The notes under the pieces: generated by a model
Database searches by the model: none
Seen by the model: only the letters and a program-made list of their open reading frames with translations
What the model was told of the DNA's origin: nothing
Part shown: positions 33,246-42,992 of the stretch, in pieces
Layout of the letters: every line of letters begins with the position of its first letter
Position numbering within the stretch: position 1 is the stretch's first letter
Program-made: the position numbers and the translations under genes
NCBI GenBank assembly: GCA_965221855.1
Contig: CBDCSV010000006.1
Location: 372,001-436,000 of the forward strand
From: JAJDXO01 sp965221855
GTDB lineage: Bacteria > Pseudomonadota > Alphaproteobacteria > Rhodospirillales > UBA2165
Length of the DNA: 64,000 nucleotides
Direction of reading: 5' to 3'

Positions 33246-34922
33246 ATGGAACCGAGCCCCGGCACTGTCGATCTCGCATCACTTGCACCGCCCCTGCGGG
33301 CGCTGATCGAAGGCCAGCAGGCGGCTCTTGAGACGCTTCGCGTCGAGAACGCGGCGCTCACCGACCGCAACCGCCGGCTTGAAGAACACGGCCCCGAAGT
33401 GATCGTCGAAGACCTGCGCGCAAGGATCGCCTCGCTCGCCGGCCGCAACCAGCACCTCGAGGAAGTCAACCGCCGGCTCGAACATCTGCTGCGCGAACTG
33501 CGCCGGGCGATCTACGGCAAGAAGTCCGAGAAGCTCCATCCCGACCAGCTCCTGCTCGCCTTCGAGGAGCTCGAAGGCGCGCTCGCCGAGGCCGAGGCCG
33601 AGGCGGACGCCCAGGCGAGCACGGCGCCGCGTACCAAGCGCCCCGCCGCGGAGCGCAACATCGGTCATCTGTCGGCTCACCTGCCTCGGGTTTTTGACGT
33701 AATCGAGCCCGAGAGCACGCTGTGTCCGTGCGGGTGCGGCGAGATGGCCAAGATCGGCGAGGACCGCACCGAGAGGCTGGACGTCGTTCCGGCGAAGCTC
33801 CGGGTCATCGTCACGGTGCGCCCGAAGTACGCCTGCCGCAAGTGCGAGGAAGGCGTCACCCAGGCGCCGGCGCCGGCGCACCTCATCAAGGGAGCGCTCC
33901 CCACCGAAGGCATGATCGCCCACGTGCTGGTATCGAAGTTCGCGGACCATCTCCCGCTGTACCGCCAATCGCAGATATTCGCCCGTTCGGGGATCGAACT
34001 GCACCGCTCGACGCCGGCCGGCTGGGTCGGCAAGGCGTCGTTCCACCTCGGGCCCGTGTACGAATGCCTGAAGGCGGAGTTGAAGACGTCGAACCCCCTC
34101 GGGCTGGACGAGACCACGGTCCGGGTGCTCGACCCGGGTCGGGGCAAGACCAAGACCGGCTACATGTGGACGATGGCGCGCGACCAGCGGGGGTGGTCCG
34201 GGCCGGACCCGCCGGGTGTGGTGTATGAGTATGCGCCCGGGCGCGGCGGCAAGTATGGCGAGAAGCTGCTTGAGGGCTTCGAGGGAACGGTTCAGGTGGA
34301 CGGCTACTCCGGCCACAACCGGCTGGCTCGGCCGGACCGCCCGGGCGGTGCGCTGACGCTGGCTTCTTGTTGGGTTCACGCCAGGCGCGGGCTCAAGGAG
34401 ATGTTCGACAGCAACGGCTCGCCGATCGCGAAGGAAGGGCTGGAGCGGATCGCGCAGCTCTACAAGATCGAGGACAGGATCCGGGGCGCCTCGCCGGCGA
34501 CGCGCCAGTTCGTCCGCTGGACCGAGTCCGCGCCGCTGGTCAACGCCTTCGGCGTGTGGCTCGACGAGCAGCGCTCGCGGGTGTCGCCGCGCTCGCGCCT
34601 GGGCGAGAAGCTCACCTATATCGCCAACCAGTGGGACGGGCTGCTGGTATTCCTGTACGACGGGCGTGTCGAGATGGATAGCAACTTCGTGGAGAACCGC
34701 ATCCGTCCGATCAAGCTCACGGCCAAGAACGCGTTGTTCGCCGGCCATGACGAGGGAGCTCGCTCCTGGGGCCGTGTGGGCTCGCTCATCGAGACTTGCA
34801 AGATGAACGGCGTCGAGCCCTACGCCTGGCTCAAGAACACGCTGGAGAAGATCGCCGCCGGCCACCCTCAATCCCAAATCCAAGAACTCCTGCCCTGGAA
34901 CTTCGACCCGGCGTCAAGCTGA
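33246..34922 (+). CDS. tnpC: IS66-family transposase TnpC
   Basis: 558 residues. An N-terminal coiled coil (LRVENAALTDRNRRLEEHGP) is followed by a zinc-finger region (CPCGCGEMAKIGEDRTERLD … ACRKCEEG) and the DDE domain: LGLDETTVRVLD, VQVDGYSGHNRL and EMDSNFVENRIRPIKLTAKN. The C-terminal SLIETCKMNGVEPYAWLKNT is the usual end domain. Intact. Confidence 0.96.
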   Translation: MEPSPGTVDLASLAPPLRALIEGQQAALETLRVENAALTDRNRRLEEHGPEVIVEDLRARIASLAGRNQHLEEVNRRLEHLLRELRRAIYGKKSEKLHPDQLLLAFEELEGALAEAEAEADAQASTAPRTKRPAAERNIGHLSAHLPRVFDVIEPESTLCPCGCGEMAKIGEDRTERLDVVPAKLRVIVTVRPKYACRKCEEGVTQAPAPAHLIKGALPTEGMIAHVLVSKFADHLPLYRQSQIFARSGIELHRSTPAGWVGKASFHLGPVYECLKAELKTSNPLGLDETTVRVLDPGRGKTKTGYMWTMARDQRGWSGPDPPGVVYEYAPGRGGKYGEKLLEGFEGTVQVDGYSGHNRLARPDRPGGALTLASCWVHARRGLKEMFDSNGSPIAKEGLERIAQLYKIEDRIRGASPATRQFVRWTESAPLVNAFGVWLDEQRSRVSPRSRLGEKLTYIANQWDGLLVFLYDGRVEMDSNFVENRIRPIKLTAKNALFAGHDEGARSWGRVGSLIETCKMNGVEPYAWLKNTLEKIAAGHPQSQIQELLPWNFDPASS

Positions 34923-35393
34923 AAACCAGGGTGGGGCGCTCGCACCGCTTACGTTTTTTTTAAAGCGCAGCCCTTCACGGCGCAGAAACAGCCATACCGT
35001 GCTGTGGGATACCCTGACACCCCGAGCGGCCAACTCGTCTCTCAACCGATGCAGCGTCAGATGCGGCTCCTGGTCGATCCGGCCGACAATGAACTCCCGA
35101 TGGGGCTCAAGAACCCGGCGGCGGTGACCGCCCATCTTGCCGGGCGCAACACTCCCCGTCCGCCGGTAGCGCTGCGACCACTTAACCACGCTCGAAACCG
35201 CAACCCCAAACCGAGCCGCTACAGCGCGGCAACTCTCCCCCGCCAAAACCGCCAAAACAACACGCTCTCGCAAATCAATCGAATAAGGTCTCGCCATGAA
35301 TGCTGGCCTCCTTGCCCAGCATCCATCTTGAATCATGGTTCGCCCATACTTGGGAATCCCTAAAATGATTCAATCAATCTCAAATACGCTCTA

Positions 35394-35592
35394 GACCACG
35401 ACGTGGGGAGTCATGGCGCCTCCCGGTACGCCCGCTGATCGGGTTGCCAAGCTGAACGACGCGCTTTATCAGGCAACCGCCGATCCGAAGGTCCGCGACC
35501 TTGTCACCAGTATCGGTCTGACGCAAATGCGCCAGACGCCGGCCGAAGCCAAGGCCTACGTCGAGGCGGCTATCAAGAAGTTCGCCAACTAA
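35394..35592 (+). pseudogene. tctC: 3' part of a tripartite tricarboxylate transporter binding-protein gene (tctC)
   Basis: Read as …TTTWGVMAPPGTPADRVAKL and ending GLTQMRQTPAEAKAYVEAAI-KKFAN, this is the C-terminal quarter of a TctC/Bug protein; the start is cut by the IS630 right end. tctA and tctB follow, as expected for the operon. The matching 5' part is at 45973-46692, next to the left end of the other IS630 copy. The codon at the junction would be TAG if the two flanks were simply joined at one TA. Confidence 0.85.
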
Positions 35593-35713
35593 CGGCTTCT
35601 GGGTTTTCAGGCTGCCCTTGCATCCATTGCCGTGGTGCCGGGGCAGCCTGTCTGCTTACGCTTGTAAGCTGGTGGTCGTTGGAACCGTGCGGCATATATG
35701 CTGGTGAATTCCG

Positions 35714-37249
35714 TTGATTGAGGGCCTCCTGCAGACGCTCACGCCGTCGGTCATGATGTGGCTGACGGTGGGCGTCATGATCGGCATGGTCGTCGGCACC
35801 CTGCCGGGCTTGACCGCGACCATGGGTACCGCGCTGCTCGTCCCGTTCACGTTCGCCCTGCCGACCGATGCAGGCATTGCCATGCTGGGTGGCCTCTACG
35901 TCTGCGCCATGTTCTCGGATGCCATACCCGCGGTGCTCGTCAATACACCGGGAACACCGGCGGCGATGGCCACCGCATTCGATGGACATCCCATGGTCCA
36001 TCAAGGCCGAGGTCAGGAAGCGATAATCGGCGCGTGTTTCAGCTCCGCTCTAGGCACTCTGTTTGGGGCCGCGTGCTATCTGCTTCTCGCGTGGCCGATG
36101 ATCACCATTGCGCTCAAATTCGGTCCCCCCGAGTTCTTCTGGCTCGGCGTATTCGCGCTGACCATCATAGGCAGCCTTGCCGGCGATTCGATTCTAAAGG
36201 GACTTGCCGGCGGCGCCATCGGACTGCTGATCAGCAGTGTCGGAATCAGCCATGGAAATGAAATCGCGCGGTTCACCTATGGAATACCCGAGCTGCGCGG
36301 AGGATTGTCCCTGGTTGCCGGCCTGATCGACATCTTCGCGGTCCCGCAGGTTCTGTCGATGGTTTTCGATCTGCGCAAGAAAGAATTCATCGCCGAGTAC
36401 AAACCGACAGGTGGACAAACGCTGAAGACGATTGGAAAGGTTCTCTCTCACCCGGTACACGTCGTTCGTTCAGCGGTCATCGGATCCTTCATCGGCATAT
36501 TACCCGGTGCCGGCAGCCCGATTGCCGCATTGGTGTCGTACAACGAGGCGGTCCGCTGGAGCAAAGACAACAAGAACTATGGCAAAGGCGATTTGCGCGG
36601 CGTAACCGCGTCCGAGATCGCCAACAATGCGGCCGCGCCGGCTGCCATGATCCCGTTGGTCACTCTGGGGGTTCCCGGTTCTTCGCCCGCGGCGGTAATC
36701 GCCGGCGCATTAATGCTGCGCGGACTTAACCCCGGCCCCGAACTTTTCCAAAGCGACGGATCATTGGTCTTTTCATTCGGTTGGTCCTTGTTGATCGCGG
36801 GTATCGTTACGTTCATCCTCGGCAGCCTATTTGCTCCGCTGCTGGTCAAGATTATCCGCATACCCTTGCGGCTTCTGGCGCCGATGATCATGCTTTTGGC
36901 CGTGATCGGCGCCTACGCGATCCGCAATAATATTTTCGACGTTTACATCATGCTGGGGCTGGGAATCTTCGTCTTCCTGATTAGGCGTTTGGGTTTCCAT
37001 CCCGGCCCGATCGGATTGGGCCTCATTCTCGGACCGATTATCGAGCCTTCGCTGGTTCAAGCCATGTATATCTCTGACGCCACCTCGGTTTGGAACGTGT
37101 TCTTTACCGGCACCATCAACATCGTTCTCATAACCCTATCGGTCCTTTCCATGGCCTTGGTCATTTGGACCCGTCATCGGGATCGGGTGCAGACGCGGGA
37201 GACCGCTTCGACGGTGCGAGAAAACCGGACACTTGAGAACACGGAATAG
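35714..37249 (+). CDS. tctA: Tripartite tricarboxylate transporter large permease TctA
   Basis: 511 residues, probably from a TTG at 35714 (LIEGLLQTLTPSVMMWLTVG); no ATG gives the conserved N-terminus. It has about 11 membrane segments and the TctA signatures GMVVGTLPGLTATMGTALLV and SPIAALVSYNEA, NNAAAPAAMIPLVTLGVPGS. It is the large permease of a secondary carboxylate importer that depends on the periplasmic TctC. The adjacent binding-protein gene is broken, so the system probably does not work unless another TctC serves it. Confidence 0.93.
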   Translation: MIEGLLQTLTPSVMMWLTVGVMIGMVVGTLPGLTATMGTALLVPFTFALPTDAGIAMLGGLYVCAMFSDAIPAVLVNTPGTPAAMATAFDGHPMVHQGRGQEAIIGACFSSALGTLFGAACYLLLAWPMITIALKFGPPEFFWLGVFALTIIGSLAGDSILKGLAGGAIGLLISSVGISHGNEIARFTYGIPELRGGLSLVAGLIDIFAVPQVLSMVFDLRKKEFIAEYKPTGGQTLKTIGKVLSHPVHVVRSAVIGSFIGILPGAGSPIAALVSYNEAVRWSKDNKNYGKGDLRGVTASEIANNAAAPAAMIPLVTLGVPGSSPAAVIAGALMLRGLNPGPELFQSDGSLVFSFGWSLLIAGIVTFILGSLFAPLLVKIIRIPLRLLAPMIMLLAVIGAYAIRNNIFDVYIMLGLGIFVFLIRRLGFHPGPIGLGLILGPIIEPSLVQAMYISDATSVWNVFFTGTINIVLITLSVLSMALVIWTRHRDRVQTRETASTVRENRTLENTE

Positions 37250-37257
37250 GCGGCAGC

Positions 37258-37734
37258 ATGGGCAAATTGCTGAATACCGATTTCGTGACGGCGCTGGTCC
37301 TGTTTGGCGTCAGCGCGCTTTTCTCGGTGGGTTCCAGTGCCGATCCCAAGGATTGGGCGTTTCCCCTTCTGGCAAACTACGTCGTCCTCGGCATTGCCAT
37401 CGCATTCCTTGTCCGCGCCGTCTTTGCATCGCTTGGCAAGCGCTCCGCTGAACTGATCCGAGTCTCACCTGAACATTGGGCAGCCTTCCGGACCGTGTTG
37501 GTCTTTTTGGTGATCGTACTCGCCTATATGTTCGTCATGTTCGGGCTCGGCTTCTGGTTGTCCAGTTTGCTCATGCTGACACTGGCGTCGCTCTATCTGA
37601 CACTGGAAAGAACCCGGCGAAATGTTGGCTTGGCGATCATTGTTCCCGTTTGCATCTGCGTTGCCGCCTTTGTGGTTTTCACGCATGTGTTTTATGTGCC
37701 GTTTCCGGCGGCGAGCTGGTTTGAGGCTGGATGA
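37258..37734 (+). CDS. tctB: Tripartite tricarboxylate transporter small permease TctB
   Basis: 158 residues with four predicted membrane helices (LVLFGVSALFSVGS, FPLLANYVVLGIAIAFLV, VLVFLVIVLAYMFVMFGLGF, GLAIIVPVCICVAAFVVFTH). Small size, position directly after tctA (8 bases) and SSADPKDWAFPLL fit the TctB family. The usual tct order is C-B-A; here it is C-A-B. Confidence 0.85.
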   Translation: MGKLLNTDFVTALVLFGVSALFSVGSSADPKDWAFPLLANYVVLGIAIAFLVRAVFASLGKRSAELIRVSPEHWAAFRTVLVFLVIVLAYMFVMFGLGFWLSSLLMLTLASLYLTLERTRRNVGLAIIVPVCICVAAFVVFTHVFYVPFPAASWFEAG

Positions 37735-37746
37735 GGAGAGACACTA

Positions 37747-38088
37747 ATGTTGGCGTTTAACCTGAGAGCAGAACAAGAATTCTCGCCCGAGAGACATATC
37801 GAAAAAATTCTAGGCGTCGAGTCCGGCGGGGATGTCACCGTCGCTTGTTGGGAGCCAGGTCAAACCAGTCCGAACCATTGTCACCCGCAGGCGACGGAAA
37901 TCTATTTTTGCGTCGAGGGCGGCGGTCACATGAACGTCGACGGTGAGCAAGTCATTATCGAACCCGGCATGTTCATCCTGCACCCGCCCGGTGAAATCCA
38001 CGAATACGTCAATGGCGACCGGCGTACCATTTTGTTCCGGGTCAGATATGGCGAAGACATGGCTTCGCAACACTTCGAGGAAAGTTAA
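37747..38088 (+). CDS. Cupin-domain protein of the tct operon
   Basis: 113 residues, one cupin barrel: motif 1 SPNHCHPQATEIYFCVEGGG (His, His, Glu ligands) and motif 2 HPPGEIHEYVNGD. GGAGAG lies before the ATG and the gene starts 12 bases after tctB. It may isomerise or sense the carboxylate or sugar acid imported by the transporter; not determined. Confidence 0.82.
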   Translation: MLAFNLRAEQEFSPERHIEKILGVESGGDVTVACWEPGQTSPNHCHPQATEIYFCVEGGGHMNVDGEQVIIEPGMFILHPPGEIHEYVNGDRRTILFRVRYGEDMASQHFEES

Positions 38089-38202
38089 GCGGACGTTTGG
38101 TCCCTGCCCTCATAGACCTTCAACATCCGGCCGGGCCGCCCGCAAGCAGAGCAAACCATAAACACTGTTACCATCTATCCGGTCGCTCGGAGTCACCCCG
38201 CC

Positions 38203-38373
38203 CTAGAAATCGATGGCGCGGCCGTTTTTCTCCCAATCGCCGTAGCGGGTCGGGTCGAGGCCGTCCTTGCGGCCGCCGATTTCCTTCGGCCGCTTCGCCT
38301 CGCCTTTCTTGGTTGACTTGCCGCCCTCGGGGGTCTTGGAAACCGTGTCCTTCCTGTCCGGTTTGCCGGCCAT
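38203..38373 (-). CDS. SDHAF4-like succinate dehydrogenase assembly factor (DUF1674)
   Basis: 56 residues from the ATG at 38373, which has GAGGAG upstream; an in-frame TTG at 38397 is less likely. The C-terminal EIGGRKDGLDPTRYGDWEKN-GRAIDF is the DUF1674/SDHAF4 signature, whose eukaryotic members bind flavinylated SDHA. The N-terminal part is Lys-rich and disordered. It is convergent with the tct operon. Confidence 0.88.
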   Translation of the reverse strand: MAGKPDRKDTVSKTPEGGKSTKKGEAKRPKEIGGRKDGLDPTRYGDWEKNGRAIDF

Positions 38374-38491
38374 CTTCCGTTTTCTCCTCACGTCCAAGGC
38401 AATCCCTAGCGGAACCCCGTCCGCCCGTCCACAACATTAAATGCTGGTCATGGACGATTGCGGCCGGCCGTCAAAGGCGTTAAGGGGTCCC

Positions 38492-39781
38492 ATGCCCCGC
38501 CGCCTCGCCCTCGACGTCCTCGACGACATCCTGATCCGCAGGAAGCCCCTGGATGACGCGTTTGCGGAGGCCCGCCGCCTAGACGGGCTGGCGCCGCGGG
38601 ACCGGGGCCTCGCCCGTCGGCTGGTTTCGGAGACCCTGCGCCGCCTGGGCCAGCTCGATGACATCATCGACGAGTTCCTCGAGCGGCCGCTTCCCCGCAA
38701 GGCCCGGCCGGTGCGCCAGGTCCTGCGCCTCGGCCTGTGCCAGCTTCTGTTTCTCGACACCCCCGCCCATGCGGCGGTCGATACCAGCGTCGAACTGGCC
38801 GCCGCCCGCGGGATGTTCGCCCACAAGGCGCTGGTCAACGCCGTCCTGCGCCGGGCGGCGCGGGAAGGAGGCGATCTCGTTGCCCGGCAGGACGCGGCGG
38901 TCCTCAACACCCCTGTCTGGCTGCGGGAAAGGTGGGCGGCGGCTTACGGGGAAGCGGTATGCCGGGAGATCTGTCTTGCCCACCTCGATGAACCGCCCCT
39001 GGACGTCACCGCCAAGACCGACCCGGACGGCGTGGCCGAGGCGCTGGGCGGGAAGCTGCTGCCGGGCGGCACCGTCCGGCTGCGAAGCGCCGGGCCGGTA
39101 TCCGAGTTGCCCGGCTACGGGGACGGCGCGTGGTGGGTTCAGGATGCGGCCGCCGCGCTGCCCGTACGGCTGCTCGGCCCCGAACCGGGCATGCATGTGG
39201 CCGACCTGTGCGCGGCGCCGGGGGGCAAGACCGCCCAACTGGCGGCGGCGGGCGCCCGGGTGACGGCCATCGACCGGTCGGAAAAGCGGCTCGGCATCCT
39301 GCGGGCCAATCTCGACCGCCTCGGGTTGACGGCTGAGGTGATCTGCGCCGACGCCACCGGCTGGCGGCCCGCCGAACCGGTGGATGCCGTCCTGGTCGAT
39401 GCGCCGTGCAGTTCGACGGGCACCATCCGGCGGCACCCCGAACTCCCCTGGATCAAGACCGAAACCCAGATGGAAGGCGCGACCGGCATCCAGCGCCGGT
39501 TGCTGGAGCACGCGCTGGACATTGTTCGCCCCGGCGGCCGGGTGGTGTTCGCCACCTGCTCCCTGGAGCCGGCCGAAGGCCGGGAAATCGTCTCCGTGGT
39601 CCTCGGCGAAGCCGGCGGGCCGCGCGTGCAGCCGGTGCGGGCCACGGTGCCCGGGACAACCGGACAAATGATCACCGGCGAAGGAATGCTGCGCACGCTT
39701 CCCTGTCACCTCGCCGATTGCGGCGGGATGGACGGATTTTTCGCGGCGCGGATTCAGCGAGCGCCGGCAAACGACCGGTGA
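38492..39781 (+). CDS. rsmB: 16S rRNA m5C methyltransferase RsmB
   Basis: 429 residues from the ATG at 38492 with AAGGGG before it (a start at 38441 would add 17 odd residues). The NusB-like N-domain is RRLALDVLDDILIRRKPLDD; the methyltransferase has motif I VADLCAAPGGKTAQLAAAGA, motif IV VLVDAPCSSTGTIRRHPELP and motif VI VFATCSLEPAEG, with both catalytic Cys. It methylates C967 of 16S rRNA. The frameshifted heparinase-like gene follows, a usual neighbour in this group. Confidence 0.95.
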   Translation: MPRRLALDVLDDILIRRKPLDDAFAEARRLDGLAPRDRGLARRLVSETLRRLGQLDDIIDEFLERPLPRKARPVRQVLRLGLCQLLFLDTPAHAAVDTSVELAAARGMFAHKALVNAVLRRAAREGGDLVARQDAAVLNTPVWLRERWAAAYGEAVCREICLAHLDEPPLDVTAKTDPDGVAEALGGKLLPGGTVRLRSAGPVSELPGYGDGAWWVQDAAAALPVRLLGPEPGMHVADLCAAPGGKTAQLAAAGARVTAIDRSEKRLGILRANLDRLGLTAEVICADATGWRPAEPVDAVLVDAPCSSTGTIRRHPELPWIKTETQMEGATGIQRRLLEHALDIVRPGGRVVFATCSLEPAEGREIVSVVLGEAGGPRVQPVRATVPGTTGQMITGEGMLRTLPCHLADCGGMDGFFAARIQRAPANDR

Positions 39782-39876
39782 GGAGAAGGCTTTATCCGGG
39801 ATCGACAAGCCCGGAACCGGTAACCTTATCCTAACGAAAGCCGGCTAAGATCCGGGTTTGAAGCTGAATTGCGAGG

Positions 39877-41584
39877 ATGCGTTTTGAACTGGACCAGCGG
39901 CCGCAGGATTTTGCCGCTCCAGCGGAGACGCCTGAATTTGCGGTGAGCGACGGCATTGCCATAGGCGCAAGCGTGCGCGATTTATCCCGTGAGGGTCTGG
40001 CGGGATTCGTCAGGCGATCCCTCTATGGGTCGGGCGCCTACGATATATTCCTGAGAAACGGGGCGCCGGAGAAGGTTCTGGGAACGCCGCCGGCCCGGCG
40101 ATCCGGAGGCCGGACGCGCCATTTTGAACGGCGCGCATACCCGTCACGGCAAGCACGTGCCCCTGCCGATGCTCGCGAAAGCCGGCATTGCCGAAACCGG
40201 CGTCTCCCGTTACGCCCAGGAATTCGGTTGGCTCGCCGACCTCAGGGCCTTGGGGACCGACGAAGCGCGTGAATTTGCCCGCCACGCAATCGTCGATTGG
40301 CTGGACATTTTCGGGCGATGGCATCCCTATACGTGGCGCGCCGACATCGTCGGCAACCGGCTGGTCAATTGGCTGACCCATTACGGGTTCCTTGGCTGGG
40401 CCGGGGACGACCCGGCCGCCCGGCGATTTCTCAAAGCCGCCGGCAGCCAGGTCAGCCACCTGTCCAGATGCTACGGCGACCTGCGGAGCGGTTACGACCG
40501 CTTGGCGGCGGCGAAAGGCCTGATTTATGCCGGGATCGCGCTGTCGGATTGCGGCCGGCACCTGGACACCGGACTGAATGCCATGCGCGAAGAACTCGAG
40601 GCGCAAATTCTTCCCGACGGCGGCCATATCAGCCGAAGCCCGGGGGTGCAGGCCCGGGTCCTCGAGGACTTGATATCCATTCGCGACACCTTTCTGGCCG
40701 CGCACCTGGACCCGCCCGACTGGCTGCTCCAGCCGATACCCGAGTTCGTGGCGGCGCTTCGGGCGCTGCGGCGGCCCGACGGGGCTCTCGCCGGGTTCAA
40801 CGGCGGACCGGCCATCTCCGTTTCCGAATTGAGCGCCATCCTGTCGGCCGCCAAATCCCGGGCGGGCGCGGCGCCCGGCGCGCCCCATTCCGGCTTCCAC
40901 CGTTTGGCGGCCGGCGACAGCCACCTCATTCTCGATGCCGGCGCGCCGCCGCCTGGGGCCGGCCACCCCTGGGGCCACGCGGGCACGCTTGCTTTCGAGT
41001 TGGTCTCGGGCAAGGAACCGTTGATCGTCAATTGCGGGTCAAGCACGGACGGCGACCCGCACTGGCGGGAGGCGCTCAGAACCTCGGCCGCCCACTCCAC
41101 CGTCATCGTCGACGAGACCAACTCCTCCGAAATCGATCCCGCGGGAGGTTTCAGCCGCCGTTGCACGAATGTGGCGGCGAGCCGGCGGGAGACCGGCAAC
41201 CGCGTCATTTTGGAGGCTTCCCATGACGGCTATGTCCTTCCCTTCGGGCTGACTCATCGCCGGCTGATCATGATGGCGCCGTCAGGCGAAGAGATACGCG
41301 GCGAGGACAATCTGATCGGGGCCGGTGGAGACACTTTCGCGGCGCGGTTCCACCTCCATCCCGACGTTCAGGCTTCCGTGCTGGCGAACGGCCGGAGCGT
41401 CCTGCTGAAGCTGCGGCGAAGCGGCTGGCGGTTTGATACCACGGCGTATCCCGTGCGCCTCGAGGACAGCGTATTTCGAACGCCCGACGGCCGTACGCGG
41501 CGGTCACGGCAAGTCGTGATCCGAGGCGGCCTGGGCGGAACCGGCGCAACAATTAGCTGGCGTCTGTCGCGGCTGGCCCGCTAA
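39877..41584 (+). pseudogene. Heparinase II/III family protein, frameshifted
   Basis: The first frame (from ATG 39877) gives FVRRSLYGSGAYDIFLRNGA-PEKVLGTPP and then loses similarity. The family continues in another frame as GDPEAGRAILNGAHTRHGKH … up to the stop at 41584 (HPWGHAGTLAFELVSGKEPL, VNCGSSTDGDPHWREALRTS). At 40090-40100 the expected PDPWPGD is reduced, consistent with loss of about eight bases. The second part (from 40124) alone lacks the N-terminal segment. These proteins resemble polysaccharide lyases. One sequencing error cannot explain it as easily as a small deletion. Confidence 0.75.
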
Positions 41585-41628
41585 CATCCCGCGCGTCGTC
41601 CCTGCCATTAGCCGGCCGCAATCCCCAG

Positions 41629-42963
41629 ATGAACCAGACCGCCGCCCAACTGCTGGAAAAGATCGAAAACCGCAGTGCGCGGGTCGGCGTCGTCGGAATG
41701 GGCTACGTCGGCCTGCCGCTGGCGCTGCTGTTCGCAAAGGCGGACTTCGACGTGGTGGGGCTCGACATCGACCCGGCCAAGGCGGACTCCCTTAACCGGG
41801 GGGAAAGCTACATCTCCCATATTTCGCCGGAGGAGATCGCCCGGCTGTTTGTCGACGGGACCGCACGGGCGACGACGGATTTTTCCAAGGCAGCCGAACT
41901 GGATGCCATCCTGATTTGCGTGCCCACCCCCCTTGGCGGCGACAGGGAACCGGACCTCGGCTTCGTGCGTTCAACGGTCGATTCCCTCCTGCCTCACCTC
42001 GGCGGCGGACAACTGCTGGTGCTCGAATCGACGACCTATCCCGGAACCAGCCGCGAGGTGGTCAGGCCATGTCTCGAACGAGGCGGATTGACCGTTGGAA
42101 GGGATGTGTTCCTTGCCTACTCGCCCGAAAGGGAAGATCCCGGCAATCCGGAATTCGGCACGGCGAATATTCCAAAGGTGGTTGGAGCGGATGACGGCGA
42201 GGCGATGAGGCTCGCGAGCGCCCTTTACGGCTGCATCGTGCCGTCGATAGTTCCGGTGTCATCGATGGATGCCGCCGAGGCCGTCAAACTGACCGAGAAC
42301 ATCTTCCGGTCGGTCAATATCGCCCTGGTAAACGAACTCAAGACCGTCTACGCGGCGATGGGAATCGACATCTGGGAGGTCATCGAGGCGGCAAAAACCA
42401 AACCCTTTGGCTACATGCCGTTTTATCCCGGGCCGGGCCTGGGGGGTCACTGCATTCCCATCGACCCCTTTTATCTCAGCTGGCGCGCAAGGCAGTTTGG
42501 TGAAGAGACCCGGTTCGTGGAACTCGCGGGCGAGATCAATACGGCCATGCCGGCGAAAGTGGCGGAAACGCTGCAACGGGCCTTGGCCGATCGATTCGGC
42601 AAGCCGCTCGGCGAAAGCCGCATTTTGATTGTCGGCATGGCGTACAAAAAGAATGTCGACGATACACGGGAAAGCCCGGGGCTCGAATTGATGGAGCTGC
42701 TGCTCGGTTCGGGGGCGGCCGTCGATTTCTTCGATCCGTATGTCGTCGAAATTCCAAAGACGCGGGAGCACCCGGAACTCGCCGGCATCAAGTCCATAGA
42801 TTGGATCGCCGCCCGACTTTCAGCGTACGACGCCGCAATCATCTGCACGGATCATGATGACGTTCCGTATGGCGAACTGGCGGCTTCGGGCACACTGATT
42901 GTCGATACCCGAAACGCGATGCGCGGACTGAGCACCCAGGCGGCAAATATCGTGAGAGCCTGA
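41629..42963 (+). CDS. Nucleotide sugar dehydrogenase (UDP-GlcNAc/UDP-Glc 6-dehydrogenase family)
   Basis: 444 residues. NAD-binding VGVVGMGYVGLPLALLFAKA, VESTTYPGTSREVVRP-like LVLESTTYPGTSREV, the substrate loop and the catalytic Cys in GPGLGGHCIPIDPFYLSW are all present. The C-terminal domain has VGMAYKKNVDDTRESPGLEL. It oxidises the C6 hydroxyl of a UDP-sugar to a uronic acid for surface polysaccharide. The WbpA/WbpO-like group is the closest I can name; the exact sugar is uncertain. The O-antigen ligase is the next gene, convergent. Confidence 0.88.
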   Translation: MNQTAAQLLEKIENRSARVGVVGMGYVGLPLALLFAKADFDVVGLDIDPAKADSLNRGESYISHISPEEIARLFVDGTARATTDFSKAAELDAILICVPTPLGGDREPDLGFVRSTVDSLLPHLGGGQLLVLESTTYPGTSREVVRPCLERGGLTVGRDVFLAYSPEREDPGNPEFGTANIPKVVGADDGEAMRLASALYGCIVPSIVPVSSMDAAEAVKLTENIFRSVNIALVNELKTVYAAMGIDIWEVIEAAKTKPFGYMPFYPGPGLGGHCIPIDPFYLSWRARQFGEETRFVELAGEINTAMPAKVAETLQRALADRFGKPLGESRILIVGMAYKKNVDDTRESPGLELMELLLGSGAAVDFFDPYVVEIPKTREHPELAGIKSIDWIAARLSAYDAAIICTDHDDVPYGELAASGTLIVDTRNAMRGLSTQAANIVRA

Positions 42964-42992
42964 ACGCCGTATTTTCGCACCGACGGCAATCG

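Larger units (their letters stand above)
32295..34952 (+). mobile_element. Complete IS66-family element with 8-bp target duplication
   Basis: 2658 bp, bounded by perfect 23-bp inverted repeats starting GTAAGCGGTGCGAGCGCCCC (then ACC). The octamer GTTTTTTT is present at 32287-32294 and 34953-34960 as target duplication, as expected for IS66. It carries the three standard genes tnpA, tnpB and tnpC, all intact. Confidence 0.96.
31683..35297 (-). pseudogene. IS630-family transposase, split by IS66
   Basis: The OrfA part (ARPYSIDLRERVVLAVLAGE to GLRFKKN) lies at 34961-35297, and the OrfB part (TLFAVERARADIARHRRRWK to the end) at 31683-32286. The IS66 element sits exactly in the A8 tract (T8 on the plus strand) that joins the two frames. 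Residues that can be compared are identical to copy 2. Confidence 0.9.
31674..35393 (-). mobile_element. IS630-family element, copy 1, interrupted by an IS66-family element
   Basis: Left end TAGAGCGTTTCATATTTTGA at 31674 and right end …CAAATACGCTCTA at 35393; both include the TA target bases. Subtracting the IS66 element (2658 bp) and its duplication (8 bp) from 3720 bp leaves 1054 bp, exactly the size of the intact copy at 46693-47746. Left flank: truncated hypothetical gene. Right flank: 3' part of tctC. Confidence 0.95.
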
